Shown here one piece after another: positions 9,686 through 21,100 of a stretch of 64,000 bases of DNA; the first letter of the stretch is position 1, and every line of letters begins with the position of its first letter. The notes under the pieces were generated by a model that saw only the letters and a program-made list of their open reading frames with translations, did not search any database and had not been told where the DNA came from. Both the position numbers and the translations under genes were made by a program. The DNA comes from Turnera subulata (taxonomy: Eukaryota > Streptophyta > Magnoliopsida > Malpighiales > Passifloraceae), in NCBI GenBank assembly GCA_028386065.3, contig JAKUCV010003083.1, forward strand, positions 58,850 through 122,849, given 5' to 3'.

Positions 9686-12600
9686 TTACACTTCTGCTCC
9701 TATAGCTCGTACTACAAAAGGAGGAGCTAAATCTAGCCAAATTTGCTCCACTCCAAAATCTACAGTGCGCTTCGCTAGGAGATGCACCACTGTGTTACAA
9801 TTTCTGGAAGTGAAGGAGCATTCAAAAAAATCAAAGGAGCAAATGAGAGTTATGATATCTTCTAAAATGGAGGACCTATAGGACAGGTCTGTTTTGTGTT
9901 CACAGATTGCTTGCTGGAGTGTGAGGCAATCTGTTTTAGCTAAGATATGTCTGATGCCCAGGCGTTGCGCTAAAAGCAGACCGTCTCGCATGGCAAGAGT
10001 CTCCATTAATAGTGGGTCCATGAATTCATCATGGATTCCTGAGCCTGCTGCAACAAAAGATCCCATGTTGGTTTGAATGATAAACCCAGTACCACCCTTG
10101 TCCAGGGGTGGGAAGATAGCACCATCCGAGTAGAGGGTGTAAACATCGACAGGTCTATTGGTGTTGTGGACAGAGTGTTGTTGTATGCGCAGTGGTTGCT
10201 GGAGTGCCTTTCTTCTATCACATGCATCTACATACTCTTTCCAGTATTCCATAGCGTATCTAGCCGTCTCCTCTGGTTTTCTGTAGCTTTTTCCCAGCCA
10301 CAAAAGATTGCGGTTGTTCCAGATGCTCTAGGCAGTGACCAGCAGCAGGCCATACTGATCAGGGTTTAAGGCCTGATGTAGCTTCCATAACCAATCAAGA
10401 GGGGCAAGGTGATGGTCTCTAGGGTCAAACACAAAGCTAGTATATCTCCACGTCTCACACGCATGAGTGCAATGTAGAATTGTATGTAATGTGCTTTCTG
10501 CTTCTCCACAGACATGGCAAGATGGCCTTTGTAAGATGTGTCTTGTAAAGAGATTTCCTGCTGAAGGTAGACAGTTCCTTGCAAGGCGCCATCCGAAGTG
10601 CTTGACCTTGTTGGCAACTGGAGCATGCCACAGGTTTTTCCAGAATCGGGTCAATGGGTCGTTGGCATGTCCCTCAGAGTTTTCTCCTCTCAATGAGTCA
10701 TCATAGGATCTTAACGCGTGATAGGCGCTCTTGACCGTGAAATGTCCTGAGGGCGTGTGGTGCCATTTCCATTTGTCCTCTCTATGTATGTCCAGTGGGA
10801 GTGGAATTTTCTGGATCAATTCAGCATCATCAGGATGAAAGATGGCATTGATCAGAGGTTGATTCCATCTTCGAGAATTCCTGTCAATTAGGCTTTCCAC
10901 CCTAGTAGTTGGGAGCAACCCTGCTGGCTGATGTAGGGAGGTAAATGGCCATGGCCTTGGAAGCCAAGGATCTGAGATAAGAGTACTAGCTCCATTTCCA
11001 ATTCTCCTCACCAGTCTCCTCCGTAAAGCCTCTCTGCCAAATAGGATACTACGCCATAAATAAGAAGGGCGAGATCTAAGACCAGCCAACAAAAAAGAGG
11101 ATGTCGGATAATATTTGGCCTTTATAATTCTGGAGTATAGGCTCTCCGGTTCAATAAGGAGTCTCCATCCAAGTTTTGCCAGTAAAGCCTGGTTAAAGAT
11201 TTTTAGGTCACGAAAGCCTAATCCACCCTGAGATTTAGGCTTACACATGTCACTCCACTTCACCCAATGAATTTTATTAGAGTCTTGGTTTTGGCCCCAC
11301 CAAAATTTAGACATCATAGAAGTTACCTCATCACAGAATCTTTTGGGGAGTTTGAATACTGACATCGCGTAGGAGGGGATGGCTTGGGCCACTGCCATGA
11401 GAAGGATCTCCTTGCCAGCCCGAGAGAGGAGATTCCCTTTCCATCCTTGTAAGCGATTCCAGATACGGGCCTTGATGTCTTTAAAAACTGTGGATTTTGC
11501 TCTGCCTAATTGTGGGGGTAGCCCCAGGTATTTGAGGTGGTTTGCTTCTTCAGAAATACCTAGAAGAGCTTTTATGTCCTCCTTCAGAATACTGCCACAG
11601 GATTGGCTGAACTGCACAGAAGATTTGTGTAGGTTGACTTTTTGCCCTGAGATCCTTTCGAATGCAGCAAGAGTGGCAGCAATACCGCGAGCTCCCTGTG
11701 TAGTCGCCTTTGCAAAAATGATGCAGTCGTCTGCGAATAGTAAGTGTGAGACTCCAAGACCTTCACTGCATACTGTAAATCTTTCAAAGATACCACGGTT
11801 TTCGACATCCTCCAACATCATGCTAAGGCCCTGTCCACATAGAAGGAAGAGATAGGGGGAGAGAGGGTCTCCTTGTCTCAACCCTCTAGTTGGTTTAATA
11901 TATCCTACCTTTTCATCATTTAGCAAGATAGAGAAGGTGACCGATGTGATGCTCATAAGAATAAGGTTTATCCATTCCTCCTTGAAGCCCATCCTTCTCA
12001 TGATTTTCACAAGGAACAACCATTCAACCCGATCAAATGCCTTTGCCATATCTAATTTTATTGCCATGTACTTTTCTGATCCCGACTTCTTCAGAGAGAG
12101 TGTATGAAGCATCTCAAATGCAATTACAACATTGTCGGTGATGAGCCTACCGGGGACAAAAGCACTCTGAGATTCTGAGATGATCGGGGAGAGGATCTTC
12201 TTAAGCCGGTTGGCTAGCATCTTTGATATTATTTTGTACAGCACATTTCACAAGGAAATTGGTCTGAAGTGTTGCATGCGTTCTGGAGCAGAGGTCTTCG
12301 GAATTAGAGCTATTAAGGTGTGGTTAAGTTTTCTTGGTAATGAACAAGTATCCAGAGCTTGTAGAATGGCATTAGTGACAGAGGGGCCAACAGAGTGCCA
12401 ATAAAATTGATAAAAGAAGGGGGGACATACCATCCGGTCCTGGAGACTTGTGAGGATTCATCTGAAAGAGGGCAGTTCTAATCTCCCCAGGGGTGAAAGG
12501 GATCAGTAAGGAGGTGCTGTCCACCCTGATATTGTTGCCAATAGCGTGGAGGTCTTCGTCAAGAATTTGGTGGACCTCGGAGGAATAGATGTTGCGGAAA

Positions 12601-13790
12601 TATTGTGTGCAGATGTGCTCCATCTCGTCTTGGCCGGTTTGTAACACACCACTGACATCCAGTAAACCGTCGATACGGTTTTTCCTCCTTCTCTGGTTCT
12701 CCTTTCTATGGAAGAAGGCCGTATTTCTATCTCCCTCCATGAGCCACGTATTGCGGCTTCTTTGACGCCAAATGGTCTCCTCCCTATCAAGGAGGTCTTC
12801 AAGTTTTTGTTGGAGGTACTTGAGTGAGTCAAGATTTCTCCGGCATGGGGGTGCAGCCATCGTGATTTCAATCTCTGTACATAGTTGCTTGATCATGCGT
12901 GGAATATTGCCATATTTAGCTTTGTTCCATTTGAGAAGTTCAATCCTAGTGTTGGCAATATTTGACATGACATCTAGTAAGCATGAAGTAGATGGGCTTG
13001 AGCTCAATTGCGATTCAATAACTACAGCACAATCCTCATCTTTGGACCAGTGTTCTTCAAACCGAAACATTCACTTTCGTCTCACCGATACCCCTAACAG
13101 GTCAACCATGATTGGCAGGTGATCCGAAGATTGGTCGGCAACATGCAGGACTTTGAAACCCGGGAACATATTCTGCCAATGTACACAAGAGACAGCCCTA
13201 TCCGATCGCACTTGGACATTTGCATCTCCTTCACGCCTGTTGTTCCACTTATATGGATAACCACGGTATCCCATATCGCCAAGGCCACAGAAATCCAACG
13301 CATCTCGGAACAGCTGCATCTGTCTCTCTGAACGGTCACCAGTCCCTTGCATTTCCTCTCTACGTGTTATTTCGTTAAAATCTCCCATACACATCCGTGG
13401 GAGTTGCATCATGCCTTTAAGCCTGAACAAAAGGTTCCAAGAATGAATGCGTTCCTCTTTCACAGGATTCCCATAGAAACCTGTAAGTCTCCAGGCAGAA
13501 GGGCTACGCTCGTCCACCACTACATCAATATGTCCTACAGAGAGAGACTTTAAGGAGACAGAAACACCATTGCGCCACAGCATAGCGAGACCACCACTAC
13601 GTCCATCACAGTCAACCCATACACCATTAGGCAAACCTAAAAAAACTTTCAAATTTTCCATCTCTCTTCCTTTCTTCTTCGTCTCCGAAAGAAAGAGAAT
13701 CCCAGGATGTTCGCGCCTTATCAGGTCACGAAGGGCTTGAACTACACGGGGTTTCCCGAGTCCCCGACAGTTCCATCCATTGCAAATCAT
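9686..13790 (-). pseudogene. LINE ORF2 polyprotein (endonuclease, reverse transcriptase, RNase H), broken
   Basis: ORF2 starts at the ATG at 13790, 55 nt after the ORF1 stop. Domains in order are an apurinic-type endonuclease (NGWNCRGLG, FLSETKK, GDFNE, SSDHLPI), a reverse transcriptase (KSPGPDGM, AFVPGRLITDN, LRQGDPLSPYLF, catalytic FADDCIIFAK), the zinc-finger-like CHVCGEAEST segment and RNase H (YSDGAIF, LLMETLAM, AKTDC). Four lesions break it: in-frame TGA at 13071-13073, a frameshift near 12430, TGA at 12248-12250 where the family has Cys, and TAG at 10328-10330 where Trp is expected. It cannot make a full enzyme. Confidence 0.92.
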
Positions 13791-13845
13791 TGTACGTGGC
13801 GGGGCTGGTCCTCGCCAGCCGCCGCCGTTTCAAGAGTTTCTTGTA

Positions 13846-15288
13846 TCAGAGGCTGTTGCAGATGGGGTGGGTGTGGGCAAGGGCTTTTAAAGATGGGCGT
13901 GTAGGAGATGGGGTGCTAGATTGCCCCAAGTTGAAAGGCGCCGTGTTTTTTGGGGGTTCAGGGCCCAGGGGTTGAGGGCTGGGAAGAGATTGGGAAGTAT
14001 GTGATGTGTTTGGGCTTTCAAACACAGGTGGTAGTTGGGCTTGTTTTTGTTTCTTTGGGCTCTGTTGTGGGGTGGGGGTAGGGCCTCCTCTCTTCTTAGG
14101 TTTTGGGGTTTTAGGGTCATCGGTCAGGTTTGTGTTTGAGAGGGTGTTTGTCTGTCCTTGTCCGGGGGTGGGTTGGTAGTTGGGAGTATAAAAAGCATTA
14201 TGCACTGCCTCGTGGACTCGTGCTTCAAGGTTGTGCTGGGAAGGTGCTTCCTGGGGGGTTTGGATGGAGAGACCTGCTAGGTTAATTCCAAGAATGGAGC
14301 ACAGGCACTCTAGAGCATCATGTCGCACCATAGTAGATTGCACGCTCTCTACTGGTCCACTGCTTGAGGAAGGTGGGATAGTAGTTTTTTTATCTTTCGG
14401 TGGCACGGAGCGCCTTTTTTCGAAAAGTGCCCACCGGCCATTACCACGGGCCCACTCACGACGCGCCGTCCTTGGAGATGGTGGCATGCTTCTTCCTCTT
14501 CTCGGTGAGCTAAAGGATCCATTGATTTCACGGCTAACAAAGTCTGAGGCCGGCAGCTTGATTTTGGAGGGATTGTAATCCGCACACATCCAGGGACCGA
14601 ATTTGTTGGCTTCGTGGGGCTCTCTGTCTTCACCAAACCAGCCATTCCCCTCAAAATTGCAGATCCTTTTGACATGGCCCATTCTTCCACAATTCATACA
14701 GAGGCGTGGGAGTCGCTCGTACTTCAGTTTCAACCACATGGCAGATCCGTCTGGCCTTAGGTTCTTTATCCCAGGCATAAGGGGTTTCAGCACCTCCAAA
14801 CGGACCTTGATTCTCATTACATCGTTGTGGCAAACACCATTATCAGCAGATAGGTCAAGTTCAAGGAAGGTACCTATGCAGGCGGCGATACTTTCAGCAT
14901 TGTTTCTCTCGAGTTGCTCCGGGATAAGCCCGTGGACGTGTATCCAAAAGTCCGAGGTGGAGAAATCAACGCCGTCCAATGGTACTCCTAGTGGCCACTC
15001 TTTTAGGACAAGGTGGTTGCCACCCAAGGTCCATGGGCCACCTCTGAGTGCTTTCTGTCTGTCTCTTGCATCTTCAAAGGAGAACAAGAATGTGTTGACG
15101 CTTATCTCCTTTACCAGCAGAGCCTTCTTGGGGCTCCACACCTTCTGGATGATGGATTTGACTGTATTGAGGAGGTTGGTATAATCAGAGATGATTCTTC
15201 CCACAAGTACTAAGGTAGTGACAGACCTGCCAAGGTCTCTGTTCTCGGAAAGTTTGAGAACTGGGTTATTTTGTTTTGGTTGTGCCAT
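13846..15288 (-). CDS. LINE ORF1 protein, DUF4283 plus CCHC zinc knuckle
   Basis: An intact 480-residue frame starts at an ATG at 15288. Residues about 30-175 form a DUF4283 domain, followed by a CCHC zinc knuckle (C197, C200, H205, C210; CMNCGRMGHVKRIC). The tail is basic and proline-rich. This is the nucleic-acid-binding ORF1 of plant L1-type LINEs that package the element RNA. It lacks the RRM seen in the ORF1 of the neighbouring LINE, so two LINE lineages are present. Confidence 0.88.
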   Translation of the reverse strand: MAQPKQNNPVLKLSENRDLGRSVTTLVLVGRIISDYTNLLNTVKSIIQKVWSPKKALLVKEISVNTFLFSFEDARDRQKALRGGPWTLGGNHLVLKEWPLGVPLDGVDFSTSDFWIHVHGLIPEQLERNNAESIAACIGTFLELDLSADNGVCHNDVMRIKVRLEVLKPLMPGIKNLRPDGSAMWLKLKYERLPRLCMNCGRMGHVKRICNFEGNGWFGEDREPHEANKFGPWMCADYNPSKIKLPASDFVSREINGSFSSPRRGRSMPPSPRTARREWARGNGRWALFEKRRSVPPKDKKTTIPPSSSSGPVESVQSTMVRHDALECLCSILGINLAGLSIQTPQEAPSQHNLEARVHEAVHNAFYTPNYQPTPGQGQTNTLSNTNLTDDPKTPKPKKRGGPTPTPQQSPKKQKQAQLPPVFESPNTSHTSQSLPSPQPLGPEPPKNTAPFNLGQSSTPSPTRPSLKALAHTHPICNSL

Positions 15289-15569
15289 AATGACGGAGAG
15301 AGGTAAAAGAGTAGGGGAGTTAAAGTGGAATAAATGTGGGGTAAATGGGTTGATCGTTGTTTGAGGATTGGGAGAGAGTTGGTGGTCTTCAGCAGGACAT
15401 ATTGGGGAAAGACTTGTTGGCAGTCTGTGGTAAAGGGGTAGAACCCTGGAGAGCTAGATCGGGGAAGTTCATCCTCCCCCTAGCAGAGAAAAGTTAGTTT
15501 GGTGCTGGTCGGAAACACAATCTTCGAACCCACCTCACATTATTGTTATATTCATTGGCTGCTACTTCT

Positions 15570-16902
15570 AAATACCTCTTACTAACTTGCATATTTGTAT
15601 TAATTTGGATGAAAAGCGAGCAAAAAATCAGCATGCACCTATTAAATATATATTCATAGTCTAAGGCTTGACAATATATTCGACATGAATGTGATGCTAC
15701 GCAGGTAGTTCCCATCAGTACATATATAACTTATAATCTGGGTTTTAGACTTTGGACTCAAAGCATGTCATACAACAACAAATTAAGAGCAGCTCTATAA
15801 AAGTAAGCTTTTTGAACCCTCCACCACCAGAGGGTTCGGGTCACCAATCTCGATCCCCCTCCAATCAACCACCCCCCCTTCTGCATATATAGCTTTAGTA
15901 ACACTGCTAATTAGCTCAAAGAGAGACAATATTAATTTCTCTACGTACTGGACCACAAGGAAAAGAAATGATACACATATATATAAGATACATGGATTCA
16001 TGTGAAAGGAATGAACCTACCTACTAAAGCTACAGCATATGATATTCTAATTTGGATATATATCCATTTAGAAATTGGTTGCATTGACTGCTTTACTAGC
16101 AGGTTTCCTGTCCTCTTTCAGTATAAAAATCAAGAAACTTCTTAAAACTGGACCAGCGTCTCCCTTTTGTTGGGAAGTGAAAACTTTCCATCTTGAATTC
16201 TATATATATATATATATGTATGTATACAAAAAAAAAAATTAGAGCAGCCAGCCAGCCAGCCATCCATCTCAAGCAACAAGAACAAATCTTCAAAGGGATG
16301 CAGCCAACGCACATACCATCTTTGGGAATCGTCGACTATACAAAATTTTAGGGACCATCAAAAAAAAAAGTTCAAGCAAGCTCCATATCCTTTGAAGAAA
16401 GAAACATTATAAAAATGTGATGGTTGAAGTCTAATTAGACTCACTAATTACTTAAAATTAATTAGGGACCAGTAAGTAAAAAGGTTCTGCAGGCACCTAG
16501 CTAGCTCCAACTCCATTGCTTCCAGGAAACAAGCAGTTTAATAAAATATTTATATAGTTGAAAATCTAATTGGACTTCACCACCTTGAATTGAATATAGC
16601 AGCCAGAATTATGCTCACATTACTTGTCTCATGTAAAATGCCTTTGTCGTCAACATATATATATATAAATGGCAAAACAAAAAAAAAAAAAAGGAAGAAG
16701 AAAAAGGAAGGTTGAAAATGCAGGTGGGGAGAAACAAAAGAAATGATAATAAATAAGCAATTAAAGCACAATCTTTTTGACGCCTTGTTTCACAGTTGAA
16801 CCAAGAAATCAATCTCTCTGCCAATTCCTCAAGAATGGTAGTGTGAGGTGTTAATTTGGTATGATGGCCAGAGAGACACCTACTTGTTAAACCAATTCCT
16901 AT
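15570..16902. other. Intergenic spacer
   Basis: No gene was recognised. A short inverted repeat (GAACCCTC, loop, GAGGGTTC) near 15815-15840 and a TA run near 16202-16217 are the only structures seen. Confidence 0.5.
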
Positions 16903-16978
16903 TGCTCAAATGGCAGTGAACTCATTTCTAGGGCTGAAGGTCTCGAGTCCCATCGAAACCTTTAAAAAAAAAAAAAAA
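16903..16978 (+). mobile_element. Short tRNA-derived SINE
   Basis: A box-A-like segment (GCTCAAATGGCAGTGAAC) is followed about 20 nt later by a box-B-like segment (GGTCTCGAGTCCC) and a poly(A) tail. The spacing and order fit an internal RNA polymerase III promoter. Flanking TCCTATTG and TCCTAATG may be a decayed target-site duplication. Confidence 0.6.
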
Positions 16979-17046
16979 TCCTAATGTAAAAATTTTTCCA
17001 AAAAAATGCAGTTCCAATTAGGTTCCTCCAAGTCCAAAAGTATCCC

Positions 17047-17065
17047 CATTATCAAAAAAAAAAAA
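17047..17065 (+). mobile_element. Poly(A) micro-insertion with 16-bp duplication
   Basis: Nineteen bases (CATTATC then A's) are flanked by exact copies of AGTCCAAAAGTATCCC at 17031-17046 and 17066-17081. It looks like an extreme 5'-truncated LINE or SINE insertion reduced to the last bases and tail. The TC-then-A end resembles the TTCATC-poly(A) end of the LINE at 2285-2554. Confidence 0.75.
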
Positions 17066-17081
17066 AGTCCAAAAGTATCCC

Positions 17082-18130
17082 AAAGAGAGCAATGAAGAAG
17101 AGAGGCCTTCCATATCTCACAGTTTTCAAGCCCATCAATAGAGGCCCATGATTCTTAAAACTAGACAGACTGCTTCCTCCAACCCTCTTCTTTATGCCTT
17201 GTAAAATTATCCTGTTGGAAACCTCCGACTGCCCTGGTTTGGGGATTACTGACAGCTCAAACGCCTCCGCTTTTTACTTGTTTTCTATTGGACTTGTAAA
17301 GTTCGTATATCATTCAGCAATGGAGTTTTAAGAAGAAGGAAGAGAAACAAAAATTGAAAACAAGGTACCAGAGTACGTACCCTGATTTTTCTTTTTTCTA
17401 AAAAAAAGATACCAACGAAATGCCAACGCCAAATTATATTCATATTCTTCTTCTGGTGCTCGATCAAGTAATGTGCAAACACCCCAATTAATATACTAGC
17501 ACAACTTTCATTTATATATATATATATACTATAAAATAGTATTTTTCTTTCAGTAAAATTTTCAAAACGTCTTTGCTCAGCAGAGGCAGCAGTCTATGAA
17601 ACCTGCTTGTCCCAATGTTAAGCCAGACAGCATAAGTGATAAAAAAAAATCACCACTTAGGGCTGTGACTTAATTCAATCAAGGAAAAGAAACTTAGAAA
17701 TCCATGTTAATCAATCAGGTAATGTAAGAACCTTTTAGGAAAGCAAATTATAAACCAAAAAATGAAAAAAAAAAAAAAACTGAGAGGTAAAACTGCAAGC
17801 GATGAATTTGTATGACTTTGCCTATACATACATACATACTTGAAAATGCAGAGTTTATACCGAACATGAAGGACCATGTCTTGCTCAAAAAACCATGTTT
17901 ACAGACAGAAACAGCGGGTGGGAATAGTTTTACTGAAACTCAGCCGTGTGTGCTGCCCTTAGTTCGCATGTTCAAGTTGGCTTCTGTCTAGTTTTGCTTC
18001 TGATCATCCCACCTGAAGAAGGGTCAGTTAGAGTTCATCATCTAAAACTTGTCAATGTTCATGCAAATGCAGGAGTGCTCGATCATGGTGACATGTATGT
18101 ACCTGGAAGATAGAAGATAAACTGTTGAAC
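17082..18130. other. Region downstream of the CC-NB-LRR gene
   Basis: It probably includes the 3' UTR of the minus-strand resistance gene. Short TA and A runs occur at 17516-17527 and 17765-17779. No other gene was recognised. Confidence 0.5.
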
Positions 18131-21100
18131 TCATTCTTCCTCTTCTGGATCATAGATGAAGTTATTGTCAATAAGCACGCATGGAATGTGCGATATCTTG
18201 GAAAATTCTTTCCCGGAATGCAGTTTACACTTTCTTTTTAGCAGAGGGCAGTCTTGGATATACAGTTGTAGAAGTGAGGGAGGCAGGCCATCCCGTGGAA
18301 GGGATTTCAGCTTGGGGCAACCAGAGATCCATAGATCTTCAAGGGAGTTGAGGTCTCGAAATCCCACGGTGGAAAGGCATTGTAGATTTGGGAAATCCAC
18401 AATGGACAGACTGGTCAGAGAGTTTGGCAGCATCATTCCAACATCTTCCTGAGGGAATGACACCATATTTTCGCATCCGCCTGTGATGAAAAGTCTACTA
18501 AGAGACGTCAGTCTGTGTAATCCCCATTCGAAAAGGGACTTACAGATGTTGAGATTTGTGATCATTAGTGCTCTCAGGTTTACTGGAAGACCCTTTTCTG
18601 GGAAGGACACAATGCCTGGACAATCATGAATATCCAACTCCACTAGAGAGGTCAAATTTTGCATTCCTTCTGGCAGGGTCTGAAGCCGTTCGCACCACCC
18701 AATGTAGAGCTTCCTCAGTTTGGAAGCATGAATGCCTCCTTCCGGGAAGGAGGCGATGTTTGGACAGCTGCATATGGTGATCTCCAGAAGATTGCTGAGC
18801 ATGTTCATGCCTACAGGTAAGGATGCAAGTGTGGCACAATTCCTTATTTCTATATGTTCAAGAGATATGTTACCAAAAAATGTCTCAGCTAATGAGCACA
18901 GTTCAGGGCAATCTGTGATCTCAAGGTGCCTAAGAGGAGCAGGCAACATGCCCGTTGATGATAGGTACCTGAGAGATGGACAACTATTAATGCACAAGTG
19001 TTCAAGTAGACATCCGCCATTGATTTGCTCATCCTTGCCATCCCCCAGCAGACACTGAATCTTATCACAGCAACTGATTCTTAACTTTTTGAGAGTTGAA
19101 GGCAAAATGGATTGGCCTAAGGAGACCAAACTTGAACAATTGACAATATGCAACTCTCGGAGTGAAGTCAGACACTGCAAGCCTGATACTTGCCCCAGCC
19201 TCTTACAGTCTGATAGATGCAGGATTTCGAGAAGGCAAGGAAAAGCAAGTTGCAATAGGTCTGCTACCTCCTCTGTGACCAAGGAGACAAGTCCAGAACA
19301 GCTTCTGATTTTTAAACAACGCAGAGAAGTAAGGTGCCCCAATAATCCAAACCTGTCTGGCCACAAGGTGCTAAGATCCTCATTATCCACAATCTCCAAG
19401 TGTTCTACCTTTCTAGCCCCTTGAATGAACTCCCATAGACACCTGAAATTTAAGACACCCGAAATAACTGCAGAATTCAGTGAGCTGAATTCTGTCACAC
19501 TTCTGAGAACTACTTCTTTGCATCCATTAATATCCAATCTGTTTAGTAATGGAAAGCTTGAAATTGAGATTCGTAAGCTCTCACATTTCGTTATAACAAG
19601 TTCTTCTAGTGAAGGAAGATACTTTGGTAACTCTCCCGACAGTTTGGAACAGTTCAAAATAGAAATCTTCCGCAGCCGAGGGAAACCTTTGAGAAGCATT
19701 CCATCAGGCACATGCCAAATTTTCCATTCTGGATTAGATTCAAAATGAAGAGTTTCCAATGATGGAAAAGGCTTCAGGCAACTGTCCCCATAAATTTCAA
19801 GACCTATGCTCTGCAATCCACTCATCCCGGAGACGACAAGGTCTTTGAGTGATTTCAAGAGCCCAAGTGGTGGCAAGGAAGAGCAGTTTTTGCAGTTCTC
19901 CAAGTGCAGGAGAACCATGTTAGAGAAGGATGGATCTCCCACCCAGGCTGGAAATGTCATACCACCATAGGACTTGATTGTTAGCTCTTTAAGCATGTGA
20001 TGAGGTTGCATCATATCAAGCACCTCCTTTTCTATTGTTTCATTTCGAGAATCATCAAAATGTGAACTCCATCTCAACATTAGAGCATCTAGATGCTTCT
20101 TCCCATGTAAATTGGCCTGCCTTGCATGCTGTGGATCAACCACATTTTCTAACCTTGAAATGCGAAGTGTTCGATGCAGTAGGTTCAAGTTCTTTAGCTC
20201 TTGGATTCCACATCCAACACATTTGCTGACAAAAAAATCAGATAATTTCCGTAGTTGCTTCAATCTTCCCATTCCCGGTGGCATCTCGCTGACCAAGTAA
20301 ACATCAGAGATATCAAAGTAACATAGGTTAATCAAATTCACCATCTTGGAAGGCAACTTGGTGAGATGAGAGCAATCTCGTAATATCAAAACCTGCAAGT
20401 TCAGTAGGCAGCTGGTCGACTCAGGTAAACTTCTAATCATTGTGCAGGAAAGGTCAAGATACCTTAGATGCTTCAGATCTCCAATTGAGCTAGGTAGCTC
20501 AGTTATACTATAACCACTTAAACTTAAGACCCTCAGCCTCTTCAAGTTTGGCAGTAAACCCATGAAAGAATTGTTGGCTACGTAGCTTGTATCACCATGT
20601 CGAAAGGGTAAGAAGGTCCTCAGATACTTGGCTTCATAGAAGGCCTCAAACTTTCTAAGGTTTTCATAATCATCGCGGATGTAAGAGGAATGGCGATGAG
20701 ACCTTTTAGGTCCATTAGATAGCTCATTAGCCTCCCTAGCATCTTCCAGCCTAAAACATGTTTCTCCAGCAGCCCATTGAGCAAGATCATTCACAAGGTC
20801 ATGCATCACATACAGAGATCTGTGGCTGTCCGAGACTTGAAATATTGACCTTGACACAAGGCCTCGGAAATACTCGCTGCCTAACTCCTCCATTCTCCTC
20901 CCATCTTGATGATGATGGATCAATCCTTCGGCCATCCAGAGAAGGACAAGCTCCTCCTCCTCAAATTCATAGCCTTTGGGGAGTAGTGCACAGTAAGCGA
21001 AGCATCTCTTCAGATGTGAAGGCAGGTGATGATAGCTTAATCTCAACACTGGCAGGATGTCACTCTCATCTGGTAAGTCCCATATTTTTCTATTCAGAAT

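Larger units (their letters stand above)
9634..15552 (-). mobile_element. Full-length LINE with 17-bp target-site duplication
   Basis: A 5.9-kb L1-type element on the minus strand has a 5' UTR, ORF1 (15288-13846), ORF2 (13790-9686, broken) and a poly(A) tail (poly(T) near 9637-9649). The exact 17-bp repeat CATTGGCTGCTACTTCT lies at 9617-9633 and 15553-15569. Both termini and both ORFs are present, so the copy was complete at insertion and decayed afterwards or was copied with some lesions. Confidence 0.93.

Noticed and set aside
11379..11855. 158-codon plus-strand frame
   Set aside because: It is the complement of the LINE reverse transcriptase and has no family resemblance.
15815..15840. 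Hairpin GAACCCTC-loop-GAGGGTTC as an RNA gene or terminator
   Set aside because: It is an isolated 8-bp stem with no flanking RNA-gene features.
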